Shown in pieces: positions 1 through 8,928 of a stretch of DNA of 64,000 nt. A program made the translations under genes and the position numbers. Below the pieces are notes generated by a model. It did not search any database. It was not told the origin of the DNA and saw only the letters and a program-made list of their open reading frames with translations. The stretch's first letter is position 1. Every line of letters begins with the position of its first letter. The DNA is taken from contig DASUXY010000013.1 of assembly GCA_036377675.1 (NCBI GenBank), forward strand, positions 46,516 through 110,515, read 5' to 3'. The DNA comes from DASUXY01 sp036377675. GTDB lineage: Bacteria > Bacillota > Bacilli > Bacillales > Amphibacillaceae.

Positions 1-28
1 GTTTTCGCAATTTTGTTTAGGAAAATAA
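1..28 (+). CDS. mnmE: MnmE (TrmE) tRNA modification GTPase, C-terminal end only
   Basis: Only the last eight codons are inside the window. The frame starting at base 2 reads F-S-Q-F-C-L-G-K and then TAA. The C-terminal C-[IVL]-G-K motif is the signature end of MnmE, whose cysteine lies near the active site for 5-carboxymethylaminomethyl-uridine formation at tRNA position 34. MnmE works as a complex with MnmG, which starts 61 bases downstream, as expected for the mnmE-mnmG pair near a Bacillus origin. Confidence 0.8.
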
Positions 29-89
29 ATGATAGATGAATCGAATGATGAAGTTATGATTACAAATCTATAAGAAAGGATGAATCTTA

Positions 90-1976
90 ATGGTATATAA
101 TGCTGGAACATACGATGTAATTGTAATCGGTGCAGGCCATGCTGGTGTGGAAGCTGGTTTAGCTGCTGCTCGTTCAGGTGCGAAAACATTAATGCTTACG
201 TTGAACTTAGACATGGTTGCTTTTATGCCGTGTAACCCATCACTTGGCGGTCCCGCAAAAGGAATCGTCATTCGGGAAATTGATGCCCTCGGTGGTGTCA
301 TGGGGAAAGTGATTGACCAAGCATATATTCAAATGCGTATGTTAAATACACGAAAAGGTCCAGCTGTAAGAGCTCTTCGTGCACAAGCCGATAAACCGGT
401 CTACATTCAAAAAATGAAAAAAATACTTGAAAATGAAAAAAATTTAACGTTACGTCAAGGTATGGTCGATGAATTAATTGTCGAAGATGGCGTTTGTAAA
501 GGTGTCATAACCGAGACAAAAGCCGCTTACTATGCGAAAGCGGTTATTGTTACAACAGGTACGTTTATGCGTGGTAAAGTGTTAATGGGAGATTTGGAAT
601 ATGAAAGTGGTCCAAATAATCAGCGAGCGTCAATTAAGCTGTCGGAAAATCTGGAGGAACTAGGCATAGAGCTTACTCGTTTCAAAACGGGTACTCCACC
701 ACGCGTCAATAGTCATACGATTGATTATTCAAAGACAGAAATTCAACCAGGGGATGACAAGCCACAAGGTTTTTCATATGAAACGACGAAATTTATTACC
801 GATCAAATACCTTGTTGGCTCACGCATACAAATGAATTTACGCACAAAGTAATCAATGACAATCTAAGTTTATCAGCGATGTACTCAGGAATGATTAAAG
901 GAACAGGTCCTCGTTACTGTCCGTCGATTGAAGATAAAATTGTTCGTTTTCATGATAAACCGCGACACCAAGTGTTTTTAGAGCCTGAAGGTCGTGATAC
1001 GGAGGAAGTATATGTCCAAGGATTGTCAACATCACTTCCAGAAGATATTCAGGAGAAAATGGTAAAGTCAGTATCTGGTCTAGAAAATGCACAGATCATG
1101 CGTCCTGGGTATGCGATTGAATACGATGCGATTATTCCTACACAATTGTGGCCAACTTTAGAAACGAAGAAGATTACGAACCTTTATACAGCTGGACAAA
1201 TCAATGGTACATCAGGATATGAAGAAGCGGCTGGACAAGGTTTAATGGCAGGGATTAATGCTGCTCGGAAAGTGTTAGGGAAAGATTCCGTCATTTTAGA
1301 TCGTTCTCAAGCATATATCGGTGTATTAATTGATGATTTAGTAACGAAAGGGACGAAAGAGCCTTATCGACTGTTAACTTCGCGTGCGGAATATCGTTTG
1401 CTATTGAGACATGATAATGCAGATTTACGTTTAACACCGTTAGGATATGAACTAGGCTTAATAAGCGAGGAACGTTATCAGACATTTGTTGGGAAAAAGG
1501 AAGCGATTAATCAAGAAAAAGATCGGTTATTCAATCTTATTATAAAGCCGACAGAAGATGTGCAACATATGTTACGAGAAGCAAAAGCTACGCCTTTAAA
1601 AGATGCGGTCCGAGCTTATAATTTATTAAAACGACCTGAAGTATCTTATGAGATGATTGAACAAGTAATCGAGCCAAATCCTTCATTATCCGATGAAGTA
1701 AAGGAACAAGTAGAGATTCAAATTAAATACGAAGGATATATTAAAAAAGCAAATGAACAAGTGAAGCGGATGCTAAAAATGGAAGATAAAAAAATCCCAC
1801 AAAATATTGATTATGATGCGATTAGCGGATTAGCTTCCGAAGCGAAAGAAAAACTGAAACAAGTACGTCCACTCTCCGTAGGACAGGCGTCTAGAATCGC
1901 AGGTGTAAATCCAGCTGATATATCCATTTTAGTCGTTTATTTAGAACAAGGAAAAATAGCAAAATTAGCGAATTAA
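90..1976 (+). CDS. mnmG: tRNA uridine-5-carboxymethylaminomethyl modification enzyme MnmG (GidA)
   Basis: This is the FAD-dependent partner of MnmE; together they install the (carboxymethyl)aminomethyl group at the wobble uridine of several tRNAs. The 628-residue length is normal. The N-terminal dinucleotide fold shows GAGHAG at residues 14-19. The family signature GPRYCPSIEDK begins near residue 273, and GQINGTSGYEEAAGQG near residue 368. The ATG is preceded by AGAAAGGA at a workable distance. It follows the mnmE tail and precedes rsmG, the conserved order beside oriC. Identification rests on the whole protein and is secure. Confidence 0.97.
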   Translation: MVYNAGTYDVIVIGAGHAGVEAGLAAARSGAKTLMLTLNLDMVAFMPCNPSLGGPAKGIVIREIDALGGVMGKVIDQAYIQMRMLNTRKGPAVRALRAQADKPVYIQKMKKILENEKNLTLRQGMVDELIVEDGVCKGVITETKAAYYAKAVIVTTGTFMRGKVLMGDLEYESGPNNQRASIKLSENLEELGIELTRFKTGTPPRVNSHTIDYSKTEIQPGDDKPQGFSYETTKFITDQIPCWLTHTNEFTHKVINDNLSLSAMYSGMIKGTGPRYCPSIEDKIVRFHDKPRHQVFLEPEGRDTEEVYVQGLSTSLPEDIQEKMVKSVSGLENAQIMRPGYAIEYDAIIPTQLWPTLETKKITNLYTAGQINGTSGYEEAAGQGLMAGINAARKVLGKDSVILDRSQAYIGVLIDDLVTKGTKEPYRLLTSRAEYRLLLRHDNADLRLTPLGYELGLISEERYQTFVGKKEAINQEKDRLFNLIIKPTEDVQHMLREAKATPLKDAVRAYNLLKRPEVSYEMIEQVIEPNPSLSDEVKEQVEIQIKYEGYIKKANEQVKRMLKMEDKKIPQNIDYDAISGLASEAKEKLKQVRPLSVGQASRIAGVNPADISILVVYLEQGKIAKLAN

Positions 1977-1990
1977 AAGTGAAGTGGTTC

Positions 1991-2025
1991 AAAAAGTGAC
2001 CCATTATACATGAGGTCACTTTTTG
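1991..2025 (+). terminator. Hairpin between mnmG and rsmG
   Basis: AAAAAGTGACC (1991-2001) pairs with GGTCACTTTTT (2014-2024) around a 12-base loop, ending in a T-run. It lies just after the mnmG stop and only about 25 bases before the rsmG start, so it may limit read-through into rsmG rather than end the operon fully. Confidence 0.7.
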
Positions 2026-2049
2026 CCATATCATAAGGAGGCGTTCTCA

Positions 2050-2766
2050 ATGAACCGAGAGCAATTTTCAGCACAATTAGCGGATAAAGGTATTCGATTA
2101 ACTAAGAATCAATTGAAGCAATTTGATCTCTATTTTAAAACGCTTGTTGAATGGAATGAAAAAATGAATTTAACAGCACTTACTTCTGAAGGAGATGTAT
2201 ATTTAAAACATTTTTATGACTCCATTTCTGTAGCTTTTTATTTTGATTTTACAAAACCGCTAAAACTTTGTGATGTTGGGGCTGGTGCAGGCTTTCCGAG
2301 CATTCCACTTAAAATATGCTTTCCCCATTTACGGGTTACAATTGTCGATTCATTAAAGAAACGCATTGGCTTTTTGGAGCATTTAGCTAAAGAGTTAGGA
2401 CTAGAACATGTGAACTTTTACCACGATCGAGCGGAAACATTTGGGAGAAACAAAAAGTTTCGTCAACGTTTCGATATTGTAATTGCTCGAGCGGTTGCTA
2501 GAATGTCTGTTTTAAGTGAACTATGTTTACCACTCGTTAAGAAAAACGGAACATTTATTGCTATGAAAGGCTCTCAAGTTGAAGAAGAGTTATCAGTCGG
2601 TCAAAAAGCAATACAACGGTTAGGCGGGCATCTTAAACATACATATACGTTTACGTTACCGGAAGAAAATAGTGAACGTTCGATCGTAATAATCGATAAA
2701 AAGGAAAACACGCCAAAAAAATACCCAAGAAAACCTGGGATCCCGAATCGACAGCCAATTGAATAA
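2050..2766 (+). CDS. rsmG: 16S rRNA (guanine-527-N7) methyltransferase RsmG (GidB)
   Basis: RsmG methylates N7 of G527 in 16S rRNA, using S-adenosylmethionine; loss in bacteria gives low-level streptomycin resistance. The SAM-binding loop DVGAGAGFPSIPL is seen near residue 74 and the usual N-terminal NLTALT segment precedes it. The start at 2050 gives 238 residues, close to the family length, and has AAGGAGG just upstream; an in-frame ATG 27 bases earlier lacks such a site and would add residues not usual for the family. The gene lies between mnmG and noc, as in Bacillus. Confidence 0.95.
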   Translation: MNREQFSAQLADKGIRLTKNQLKQFDLYFKTLVEWNEKMNLTALTSEGDVYLKHFYDSISVAFYFDFTKPLKLCDVGAGAGFPSIPLKICFPHLRVTIVDSLKKRIGFLEHLAKELGLEHVNFYHDRAETFGRNKKFRQRFDIVIARAVARMSVLSELCLPLVKKNGTFIAMKGSQVEEELSVGQKAIQRLGGHLKHTYTFTLPEENSERSIVIIDKKENTPKKYPRKPGIPNRQPIE

Positions 2767-3192
2767 TCATTTGTTATAAAACTATAAAGAAAAAAGCAAA
2801 CTTTTATTCTACATATTCTTTGATAGAGCCAGGTAGAATAATGAAAACAACATAAAAAATGACTGAATTATAGTTATAACACACGCTCTTTTATGCAGTC
2901 TTTTTTTATGTAGGCGGCGATTAAGGAGAAGCGTTTCATATATTTTTAAGAGAATTTATGGTAAAATAAGAAACATATAATTATATTATCATTGTCGCTC
3001 ATTCACAATATATACATTAAATGGGAATGGACAAAGCAAACAAACACACACTTACAATTCAATTAAAATGTTTCACGTGAAACATTTTTGAAACTCTTTT
3101 TCCGTACTATGATCCAATAGTCTTAATGATAAATTAATATTTTTTCAAATGGATGATAAGTATCTATTTGTAAGTAAAGGTGGTGTCAAATT
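2767..3192. other. Intergenic region carrying parS
   Basis: There is no gene here. The stretch holds a perfect parS site (3069-3084), AT-rich sequence, and a weak imperfect hairpin (about 2856-2908) ending in a T-run that may end rsmG transcription. The noc promoter should lie after parS, but no convincing -35/-10 pair could be fixed by eye. Confidence 0.6.
3069..3084. promoter_or_regulatory. parS: parS centromere site (perfect 16-bp palindrome)
   Basis: TGTTTCACGTGAAACA is an exact match to the Bacillus parS consensus bound by ParB/Spo0J. It lies about 110 bases upstream of noc. Spo0J loads here as a CTP-dependent clamp and spreads, which recruits SMC and partners Soj. Confidence 0.97.
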
Positions 3193-4044
3193 GTGTTACA
3201 ACCCTTTCATCGGATTTTCGGTTTAGGTGATAAATCAGATTCGCGAGCAGGGGAAAAGTCGTATCATCCTGATGAAGTCATCCAAATACCTGTAAATAAA
3301 ATTGAACCGAATCGCTATCAACCAAGAGCTATATTTGATGAAGAGAAAATTTTAGAGTTGGCACAAACGATCAATACGCATGGGATGATTCAGCCAATCG
3401 TTGTACGAAAATTAGAGGATGACTCATATGAAATAATAGCGGGTGAACGGAGATGGCGAGCTGTCCAACACTTGGGATGGGAAGGTATCCCTTCAATCAT
3501 TCGCGATATGACAGATACCCAAACAGCTTCTGTTGCTTTAATTGAAAACCTGCAGCGTGAAGAATTGACAGTTATTGAAGAAGCAAATGCTTATAAACAG
3601 TTACTTGATCTGCATGAGTTAACGCAAGAGGCACTTGCACAACGATTAGGTAAAAGTCAATCAACGATTGCTAATAAACTTAGGTTACTCTCCCTTCCTG
3701 ATGAGATTCAACGAGCGTTGCTCAATAAAAAAATTACTGAACGTCATGCACGGGCACTTATTAAATTAAAAGATGATGAAAAACAAATTAAATTATTGAA
3801 TGAAATTGTTGAAGAAAGTTTAAATGTGAAGCAAACAGAAGAACGCGTAGAAAAAATAAAAAAACCTCAAGTGAAGAAAAAGCGTCCAACTATAAAAGGG
3901 GTTAATAAAGATATTCGAATTGCTATGAATACGATTAGGCAGTCATTAAATATGGTCTCAGACGCTGGCGTTCATGTAGAGTCTAATGAAAAAGACCTTG
4001 AAGATTACTATCAAATAACGATTAAAATACCGAAGAAGAACTAA
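3193..4044 (+). CDS. noc: Nucleoid occlusion protein Noc (ParB family)
   Basis: Noc binds NBS sites on the chromosome and the membrane, and blocks FtsZ assembly over the nucleoid. The protein has a ParB nuclease-like N-domain with GERRWRA near residue 85 and a helix-turn-helix (TQEALAQRLGKSQSTIANK) near 144-162. Residues 1-14 (MLQPFHRIFGLGDK) resemble the amphipathic membrane-targeting helix of B. subtilis Noc. That helix, plus the position before soj, separates it from Spo0J. The start is GTG with AAAGGTGG upstream. A perfect NBS occurs in this window at 26527-26540. Length of 283 residues is normal. Confidence 0.95.
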   Translation: MLQPFHRIFGLGDKSDSRAGEKSYHPDEVIQIPVNKIEPNRYQPRAIFDEEKILELAQTINTHGMIQPIVVRKLEDDSYEIIAGERRWRAVQHLGWEGIPSIIRDMTDTQTASVALIENLQREELTVIEEANAYKQLLDLHELTQEALAQRLGKSQSTIANKLRLLSLPDEIQRALLNKKITERHARALIKLKDDEKQIKLLNEIVEESLNVKQTEERVEKIKKPQVKKKRPTIKGVNKDIRIAMNTIRQSLNMVSDAGVHVESNEKDLEDYYQITIKIPKKN

Positions 4045-4077
4045 TCTATCCTTTATTATACGATGTTCATAAGATGG

Positions 4078-4116
4078 AGACTATCTAGTAAGTCTATTTT
4101 TCACTTTAGATAGTCT
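4078..4116 (+). terminator. Possible hairpin after noc
   Basis: AGACTATCTA (4078-4087) pairs perfectly with TAGATAGTCT (4107-4116). It follows the noc stop by about 35 bases but has no T-run directly after it, so its role as a terminator is uncertain. Confidence 0.4.
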
Positions 4117-4121
4117 ATGTA

Positions 4122-4262
4122 AAAAAGAGGCTAGGACATAAGTGAAAAATTAGCTGATTTTAAATTAAATCATAAAAATAGAACCGCATGAAATCAAGGT
4201 TTTTAAATTAGATTTCATGCGGTTTATTCATTTTAAAAGAGTTTTGTCTCAGCCTCTTTTTG
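4122..4262. repeat. Nested inverted-repeat element (GAGGCT-GGAC type) between noc and soj
   Basis: The outer arms AAAAAGAGGCTAGGAC (4122-4137) and GTCTCAGCCTCTTTTT (4246-4261) pair almost fully. Inside, AACCGCATGAAATC (4182-4195) pairs perfectly with GATTTCATGCGGTT (4211-4224). Elements with GAGGCTGGGAC-like ends are common between genes of Firmicutes, so this is probably a small dispersed repeat that also acts as a terminator for noc. No second copy was seen in this window. Confidence 0.6.
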
Positions 4263-4432
4263 TTTATCGCGTTTTTAACTTATGTTTTACTCTTTTAACA
4301 GCCCCAATCCTTTATTGGAAAATAATGATCTATTTTGAAAATAGGTTGATTTTATTCGAATAAGTAAAAAAGATGGGAGTTTTCCTAGCAATAATGATAG
4401 AATAGATCATATATAGTTAGGTAGGTGAAAAC

Positions 4433-5206
4433 ATGGGGAAAATAATGTCTATCGCTAATCAAAAAGGTGGCGTTGGAAAAACAACATCAGCTGTTAATTT
4501 GAGCGCATGTTTAGCATACCTTGGTCATAAGGTCTTACTCGTTGACATCGATCCGCAAGGGAATGCAACGAGCGGAGTCGGCATTAATAAAGCGGACATG
4601 AATCAATGTGTATACAATGTGTTAGTAGAAGATTTACCAGCTGAAGAAGTGTGTGTGTCGACAAAAATAAACAACTTGGATTTAATACCTGCTACAATTC
4701 AACTTGCAGGTGCAGAGATCGAGCTTGTTCCAACGATTTCACGTGAAGTACGGTTAAAAAATTCGTTGGAAAAATTAAAAGGAAATTATGACTATATCAT
4801 TATTGATTGTCCACCATCACTAGGGTTGTTAACAATCAATGCATTAACAACATCGGATTCAGTAATCATCCCTGTACAATGTGAATATTATGCATTAGAA
4901 GGGTTAAGTCAATTACTGAATACAGTTAGACTTGTACAAAAACATTTAAATACGGAACTCGAAATCGAAGGTGTCCTTTTAACGATGTTAGATGCTCGAA
5001 CAAATTTAGGGATTCAAGTTATTGAAGAAGTGAAAAAGTATTTCCAAGACAAAGTGTATCAAGCGATCATTCCAAGAAATGTACGGCTTGGAGAAGCACC
5101 AAGTCATGGACAACCGATTATTACGTATGATCCAAAATCAAGAGGTGCAAAAGTATACCTTGAATTGGCGAAGGAAGTGATTAATAATGACGCGAAGGTT
5201 GGGTAA
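4433..5206 (+). CDS. soj: Chromosome partitioning ATPase Soj (ParA)
   Basis: Soj is a Walker-type ATPase that, with Spo0J, controls origin segregation and regulates DnaA. The deviant Walker A motif KGGVGKTT is at residues 11-18, preceded by the usual SIANQ strand; the Walker B strand YIIIDCPPSLG is near residue 120. At 257 residues it is a short, chromosomal-type ParA without an N-terminal DNA-binding domain. The last 20 bases overlap spo0J, implying translational coupling and a fixed ratio of the two proteins. Confidence 0.96.
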   Translation: MGKIMSIANQKGGVGKTTSAVNLSACLAYLGHKVLLVDIDPQGNATSGVGINKADMNQCVYNVLVEDLPAEEVCVSTKINNLDLIPATIQLAGAEIELVPTISREVRLKNSLEKLKGNYDYIIIDCPPSLGLLTINALTTSDSVIIPVQCEYYALEGLSQLLNTVRLVQKHLNTELEIEGVLLTMLDARTNLGIQVIEEVKKYFQDKVYQAIIPRNVRLGEAPSHGQPIITYDPKSRGAKVYLELAKEVINNDAKVG

Positions 5207-6023
5207 AGGACTTGATGCACTATTCCCTGATATGAGTGTTGGAGAAGGTTCTATTCAGGACATACCCATTCGTGAATGTCGACCGAATCCTTACCAACCA
5301 CGGAAATCATTCACTGCTGAAGGAATTGCTGAATTAAAGGAATCGATCTTACAGTACGGCATTATTCAACCTTTGATCGTTCGAAAAAGTATTAAAGGAT
5401 ATGAAATTGTCGTTGGAGAAAGACGCTTTCGTGCAGCAAAAGAAGCTGGGTTGGACGTTATTCCAGCTGTTGTCAAAGATCTTTCGGACGAGAAAATGAT
5501 GGAACTTGCTCTTTTAGAAAATCTCCAACGCGAAGATTTGACCCCAATCGAAGAAGCACAAGCGTATAACAACTTAATGAATGAACTAAATATAACGCAA
5601 GCAGAACTTTCCAAACGTCTCGGTAAAAGCCGTTCTCACATCGCAAATATGGTTCGCTTATTATCATTACCTGATCAAGTCATCGCTTATATTAATAATG
5701 GTGAGCTTTCAATGGGGCATGGGCGTGCATTATTAGGTTTAAAAGATGCGAATCAACTCATTCCTGTCGTTACTAAAATACGAAAAGAGAAGTTAAACGT
5801 CCGCCAAGTTGAACAGCTAATTGTACGAATGAATGAGAATCCTGTTATTAAACAGAAGAAAAGTCCGAAAAAAGATCTATTTTTGTTAGAGCGCGAATCG
5901 ATGTTACGTGAACGTCTCGGAACAGCTGTTACGATTCATCGAGGTAAACGAAAAGGCAAAATTGAAATCGAATTTTATACAGATGATGATTTGGAAAGAA
6001 TTATTGATGAATTAGAAGGTTAA
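5187..6023 (+). CDS. spo0J: Chromosome partitioning protein Spo0J (ParB)
   Basis: This is the parS-binding CTPase clamp that organises the origin region and loads SMC. The protein begins MTRRLGKGLDALFPD, the classic ParB N-terminus that stimulates the Soj ATPase. The CTP-binding motif GERRFRAAKEAG lies near residues 77-88 and the helix-turn-helix TQAELSKRLGKSRSHIANM near 137-155. It overlaps soj by 20 bases, and a terminator follows within 10 bases. Two perfect parS sites flank the noc-soj-spo0J block. Length of 278 residues is typical. Confidence 0.97.
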   Translation: MTRRLGKGLDALFPDMSVGEGSIQDIPIRECRPNPYQPRKSFTAEGIAELKESILQYGIIQPLIVRKSIKGYEIVVGERRFRAAKEAGLDVIPAVVKDLSDEKMMELALLENLQREDLTPIEEAQAYNNLMNELNITQAELSKRLGKSRSHIANMVRLLSLPDQVIAYINNGELSMGHGRALLGLKDANQLIPVVTKIRKEKLNVRQVEQLIVRMNENPVIKQKKSPKKDLFLLERESMLRERLGTAVTIHRGKRKGKIEIEFYTDDDLERIIDELEG

Positions 6024-6031
6024 TGTACATC

Positions 6032-6064
6032 AAAGGACGGACATATGACGGTCTGTCCTTTTTG
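6032..6064 (+). terminator. Terminator of soj-spo0J
   Basis: AAAGGACGGAC (6032-6042) pairs with GTCTGTCCTTT (6051-6061) with one G-T pair, followed by T residues. It lies directly after the spo0J stop. Confidence 0.85.
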
Positions 6065-6215
6065 TGTATCAGCGTTTTTATTTCATTTTAGGATGATGAA
6101 GTGTTTGAAAAAAATGTACAAATTTGATCGTATTGATCAACAGTCATACAGGAAGATATATTCGTAACGTAATCATCAACGATAGCTTTTTTAATATCTA
6201 TTTCGTGAGTATAAA

Positions 6216-6231
6216 TGTTTCACGTGAAACA
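6216..6231. promoter_or_regulatory. parS: parS centromere site, second perfect copy
   Basis: TGTTTCACGTGAAACA matches the consensus at all 16 positions. It lies downstream of spo0J, so the noc-soj-spo0J genes sit between two parS sites 3.1 kb apart. Confidence 0.97.
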
Positions 6232-6638
6232 TACGGTTATTTGTTACGACGTTAATAAACGCTTGATGATTTACCATTACATAGTGAACGTTCACATATA
6301 TCTCTTAAAGAAGGTTACCTTTATCGATTTTAATGAAAGCTGTCCAAGTTCGCTAAGCTGTACTATTTGCGTATGCAGTCGTTCAGCTATCAATTAAGAT
6401 GCCATTCGGGCAAAAAACAGAAAATTGCCATTCATTTCACGCATGAAAATGCCATCACTAACGAATGAACCAGCTTCTGTAGTTGTTAAAAATAATAAGT
6501 AGTGAAAAATTTATATTATGTAAAGGTTTATTCGGTATCAATGAGTGAAAAGAAAGCTTAGTAAAAAATATTTTTACCGATTCATTTAAACAAGCCATCG
6601 TGTTTGAAAAATAGATCGATTCCTTAGCTCCGAATTGT

Positions 6639-7256
6639 TTACACAGACGTTTCTCTATATTCGGGTCCAACTACAGCGGGCAATGAATGATCGTACGTTA
6701 ATTGTTGGTCAATTTTATTGATAATAGCCGCTATTTTGTTTGCCATATCACTCACAATCGATAGTCGCGTATTTTGTAACACGGAGTACTCCATATATCC
6801 ACTCAAGTTCACAACGCCGACAATATTGAGATCACCGATTTTTGGAAGAGGCTTTGAAAGTGCTGCCCCTGGTTGAAGAGGTCCTTTAGCTGCAATAAGA
6901 TGGCCGACAGAGGATGCTCTCCCGAGACAAGCATCTACAGCTATAATAAAAGGTTTACGGTGATTTTTACGAATTTTGTCGATATAATCATGAATGTTCG
7001 TCGCATGTACTGGATGATGTAAAGTGCCATAGATCGTCATATGTTTTAGCTTCATTTCTGTTAAAAAGGTTCCCGTCAATGGTCCGAGAGAATCACCCGT
7101 AGAGCGATCTGTTCCGATACAGGTAATGACATACTCTCGAGGAGCTTTCGGTAACCACGAAGTTATTCGTTGACTAAATGTGTTAATGATCGTAGGATCT
7201 TCGTAACAGGAGCGGATCGGTTGTTGTTTATGCTTGAAAAGTCTCTTCAGATTCAT
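6639..7256 (-). CDS. yyaC: Sporulation-associated protein YyaC (DUF1256)
   Basis: YyaC proteins are made by spore formers and have a fold related to the germination protease GPR and hydrogenase-maturation proteases; the exact substrate is not known to me. The conserved segment CIGTDRSTGDSLGPLTG is near residues 47-63. The ATG at 7256 has GGAGGA directly upstream and gives 205 residues, the B. subtilis length; an open frame of 20 extra codons upstream has no ribosome site. It is the only minus-strand gene between spo0J and ychF, the same orientation switch as in relatives. Its presence supports a spore-forming host. Confidence 0.9.
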   Translation of the reverse strand: MNLKRLFKHKQQPIRSCYEDPTIINTFSQRITSWLPKAPREYVITCIGTDRSTGDSLGPLTGTFLTEMKLKHMTIYGTLHHPVHATNIHDYIDKIRKNHRKPFIIAVDACLGRASSVGHLIAAKGPLQPGAALSKPLPKIGDLNIVGVVNLSGYMEYSVLQNTRLSIVSDMANKIAAIINKIDQQLTYDHSLPAVVGPEYRETSV

Positions 7257-7359
7257 AGTTTTTCCTCCGTAAACATATTGATAGTAGTATACGGATAAAT
7301 GAATTGTTTTATACATGAATCGGACTTAGAAAGTGTCCTAAACATGATGGGGGAAAAAC

Positions 7360-8385
7360 ATGTGGAAATCTAGTATGAAATGGATGTTTTTAATCATTGG
7401 GACAACGATTGGAGCCGGCTATGCATCCGGAAGAGAATTGTGGGAGTTTTTTGGTCATGAAAGTGGACTTGCTATTTTATTATTTGTCCTTTTTTTTACA
7501 GTTTCTTGTGTCGTCATTATGGAAATTAGTTTTCAAAAGAAATCAACACAATATCGTCCGGTATTGCGCAACATTGTCGGTGACAAACTAACTGCTGTAT
7601 ATGACTTTATGATTTTTGTATATTTATATACGACGACGGTAGTTATGCTTTCAGGTAGTGGTGCAACAGGACAAGCGTTTAACGTCTCGTATTGGTGGGG
7701 AATTGGGATAATTGCTGTTGCACTCATCATTTTATTTGCACATGATATTAGCGGTTTACTATCTGTAAACCAAATTATGCTACCGATTTTAATCATTGGG
7801 TTACTATTTGTTTTGTTAATGTTTACGATGGATCAGAAACTTACTCTTTTTTCCCAATGGCATGAACAACGCAATTGGATTGCTGCATTTCCGTTTACTG
7901 CATTAAATATTCTCCCTTTAATAGCTGTTTTAGGTGCTATTGGATATCAAATAAAATCATCCGAAGAAATATGGATCGCTTGTATCGGAAGTGGGATTAT
8001 CTTAGGGGTTTTATCGTATATTTACAACAATAGTTTAATTCAAATTGCTGATGAGTTATTATTATATGAAATACCACTGTTTGCTATTTTGAAAGATTAT
8101 CCGATTGAAATGGTCATCTTTATGTCCGTATTGTTATGGTTTGCTATATTTACGACAGCTGCTGCAGGAATATTAGGAATTGTTACAAGGATTCAAGATT
8201 ATTTCCGTGCTCCTTTATGGATCCTCGTCTTGTTGATACTTATGAGCATGATTCCGTTAACCGTCTTTGGATTTTCAACATTAATAAGTTATATTTATCC
8301 GATCTACGGTATTTTAAATTTATATGTACTGACAAGATTGCTATTTATTCCGATTTGGAAGCGGATAGGAACACGAAGGACGTGA
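7360..8385 (+). CDS. YkvI-family integral membrane protein
   Basis: The protein has 341 residues with about ten hydrophobic segments. The first segment contains IIGTTIGAGYASGRE (residues 12-26), the hallmark start of the YkvI family, which is distantly similar to amino-acid/branched-chain carriers of the LeuT-fold class. Transport is inferred from this resemblance; no substrate is known. The ATG is preceded by ATGGGGGAAAAAC. B. subtilis has a different membrane gene (yyaD) at this place, so this may be a local replacement. Confidence 0.75.
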   Translation: MWKSSMKWMFLIIGTTIGAGYASGRELWEFFGHESGLAILLFVLFFTVSCVVIMEISFQKKSTQYRPVLRNIVGDKLTAVYDFMIFVYLYTTTVVMLSGSGATGQAFNVSYWWGIGIIAVALIILFAHDISGLLSVNQIMLPILIIGLLFVLLMFTMDQKLTLFSQWHEQRNWIAAFPFTALNILPLIAVLGAIGYQIKSSEEIWIACIGSGIILGVLSYIYNNSLIQIADELLLYEIPLFAILKDYPIEMVIFMSVLLWFAIFTTAAAGILGIVTRIQDYFRAPLWILVLLILMSMIPLTVFGFSTLISYIYPIYGILNLYVLTRLLFIPIWKRIGTRRT

Positions 8386-8517
8386 ACATGTACATTTCTT
8401 TTCCTGAATAGTTATATCGTGTACAATGCAAGCAATATATGTGCCTTATCACAATATCATTGATGTAAAATATAAATTCTAATCATAACACAATTTAAAA
8501 TCAAAGGAGTAGTGATG

Positions 8518-8727
8518 ATGAAAGAGAAACAGTTTGACTTACATGATATCGTAGAAATGAAAAAACCCCATCCATGTGGGGAAAATCGTTGGAAGATTAT
8601 TCGCATGGGAATGGACATACGGATTAAATGTCAAGGCTGTAATCATAGTGTACTCATCCCACGTCGACAATTTGTGAAAAAAATGAAAAAAGTTGTCAAA
8701 AAAGCACCTCCCTTAGAAGAGGATTAA
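8518..8727 (+). CDS. yyzM: DUF951 family small protein YyzM
   Basis: This small basic protein contains a Cys pair in KPHPCGEN and IKCQGCNH, compatible with metal or nucleic-acid binding; function is unknown. DUF951 genes are regularly found just before ychF, as here. Three in-frame starts (GTG 8512, ATG 8515, ATG 8518) follow AAAGGAG; the last has the best spacing (8 bases), giving 69 residues. The protein ends in a Lys-rich stretch and an acidic tail. Confidence 0.85.
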   Translation: MKEKQFDLHDIVEMKKPHPCGENRWKIIRMGMDIRIKCQGCNHSVLIPRRQFVKKMKKVVKKAPPLEED

Positions 8728-8806
8728 CATTGACTGGATCTTCTTAAAAATTGTATAATAGATACATAGGAAAGAAATAAAAAGACATCATAGTAGGGTA
8801 AAGAAC

Positions 8807-8838
8807 AAAAATGGGTACCGCTCGGTGCCCATTTTTGT
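8807..8838 (+). terminator. Terminator before ychF
   Basis: AAAAATGGGTACC (8807-8819) pairs with GGTGCCCATTTTT (8824-8836) with a four-base loop and a T-run. It ends the yyzM transcript and leaves about 90 bases for a separate ychF promoter. Confidence 0.9.
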
Positions 8839-8928
8839 TTTTCATCTGCTTGTCTTATTGCTCTCATCTATTTATAATGAGTACTAACGCGTTCATATGA
8901 ACGGAAACCCTTAAGGAGTGAAAGCGTA

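Larger units (their letters stand above)
4045..4432. other. Intergenic region noc-soj
   Basis: There is no gene. It contains the two inverted repeats described separately; the rest is AT-rich leader of soj. The soj ribosome-binding site is TAGGTGAAAAC just before the ATG at 4433. Confidence 0.6.
6024..6638. other. Intergenic region spo0J-yyaC carrying parS
   Basis: There is no convincing gene. It holds the spo0J terminator and a perfect parS (6216-6231). The part 6400-6480 contains three similar words (ATGCCATTC, TTGCCATTC, ATGCCATCA) on the + strand. Such short repeats resemble those near insertion-sequence ends, but no transposase coding could be read. Confidence 0.5.
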
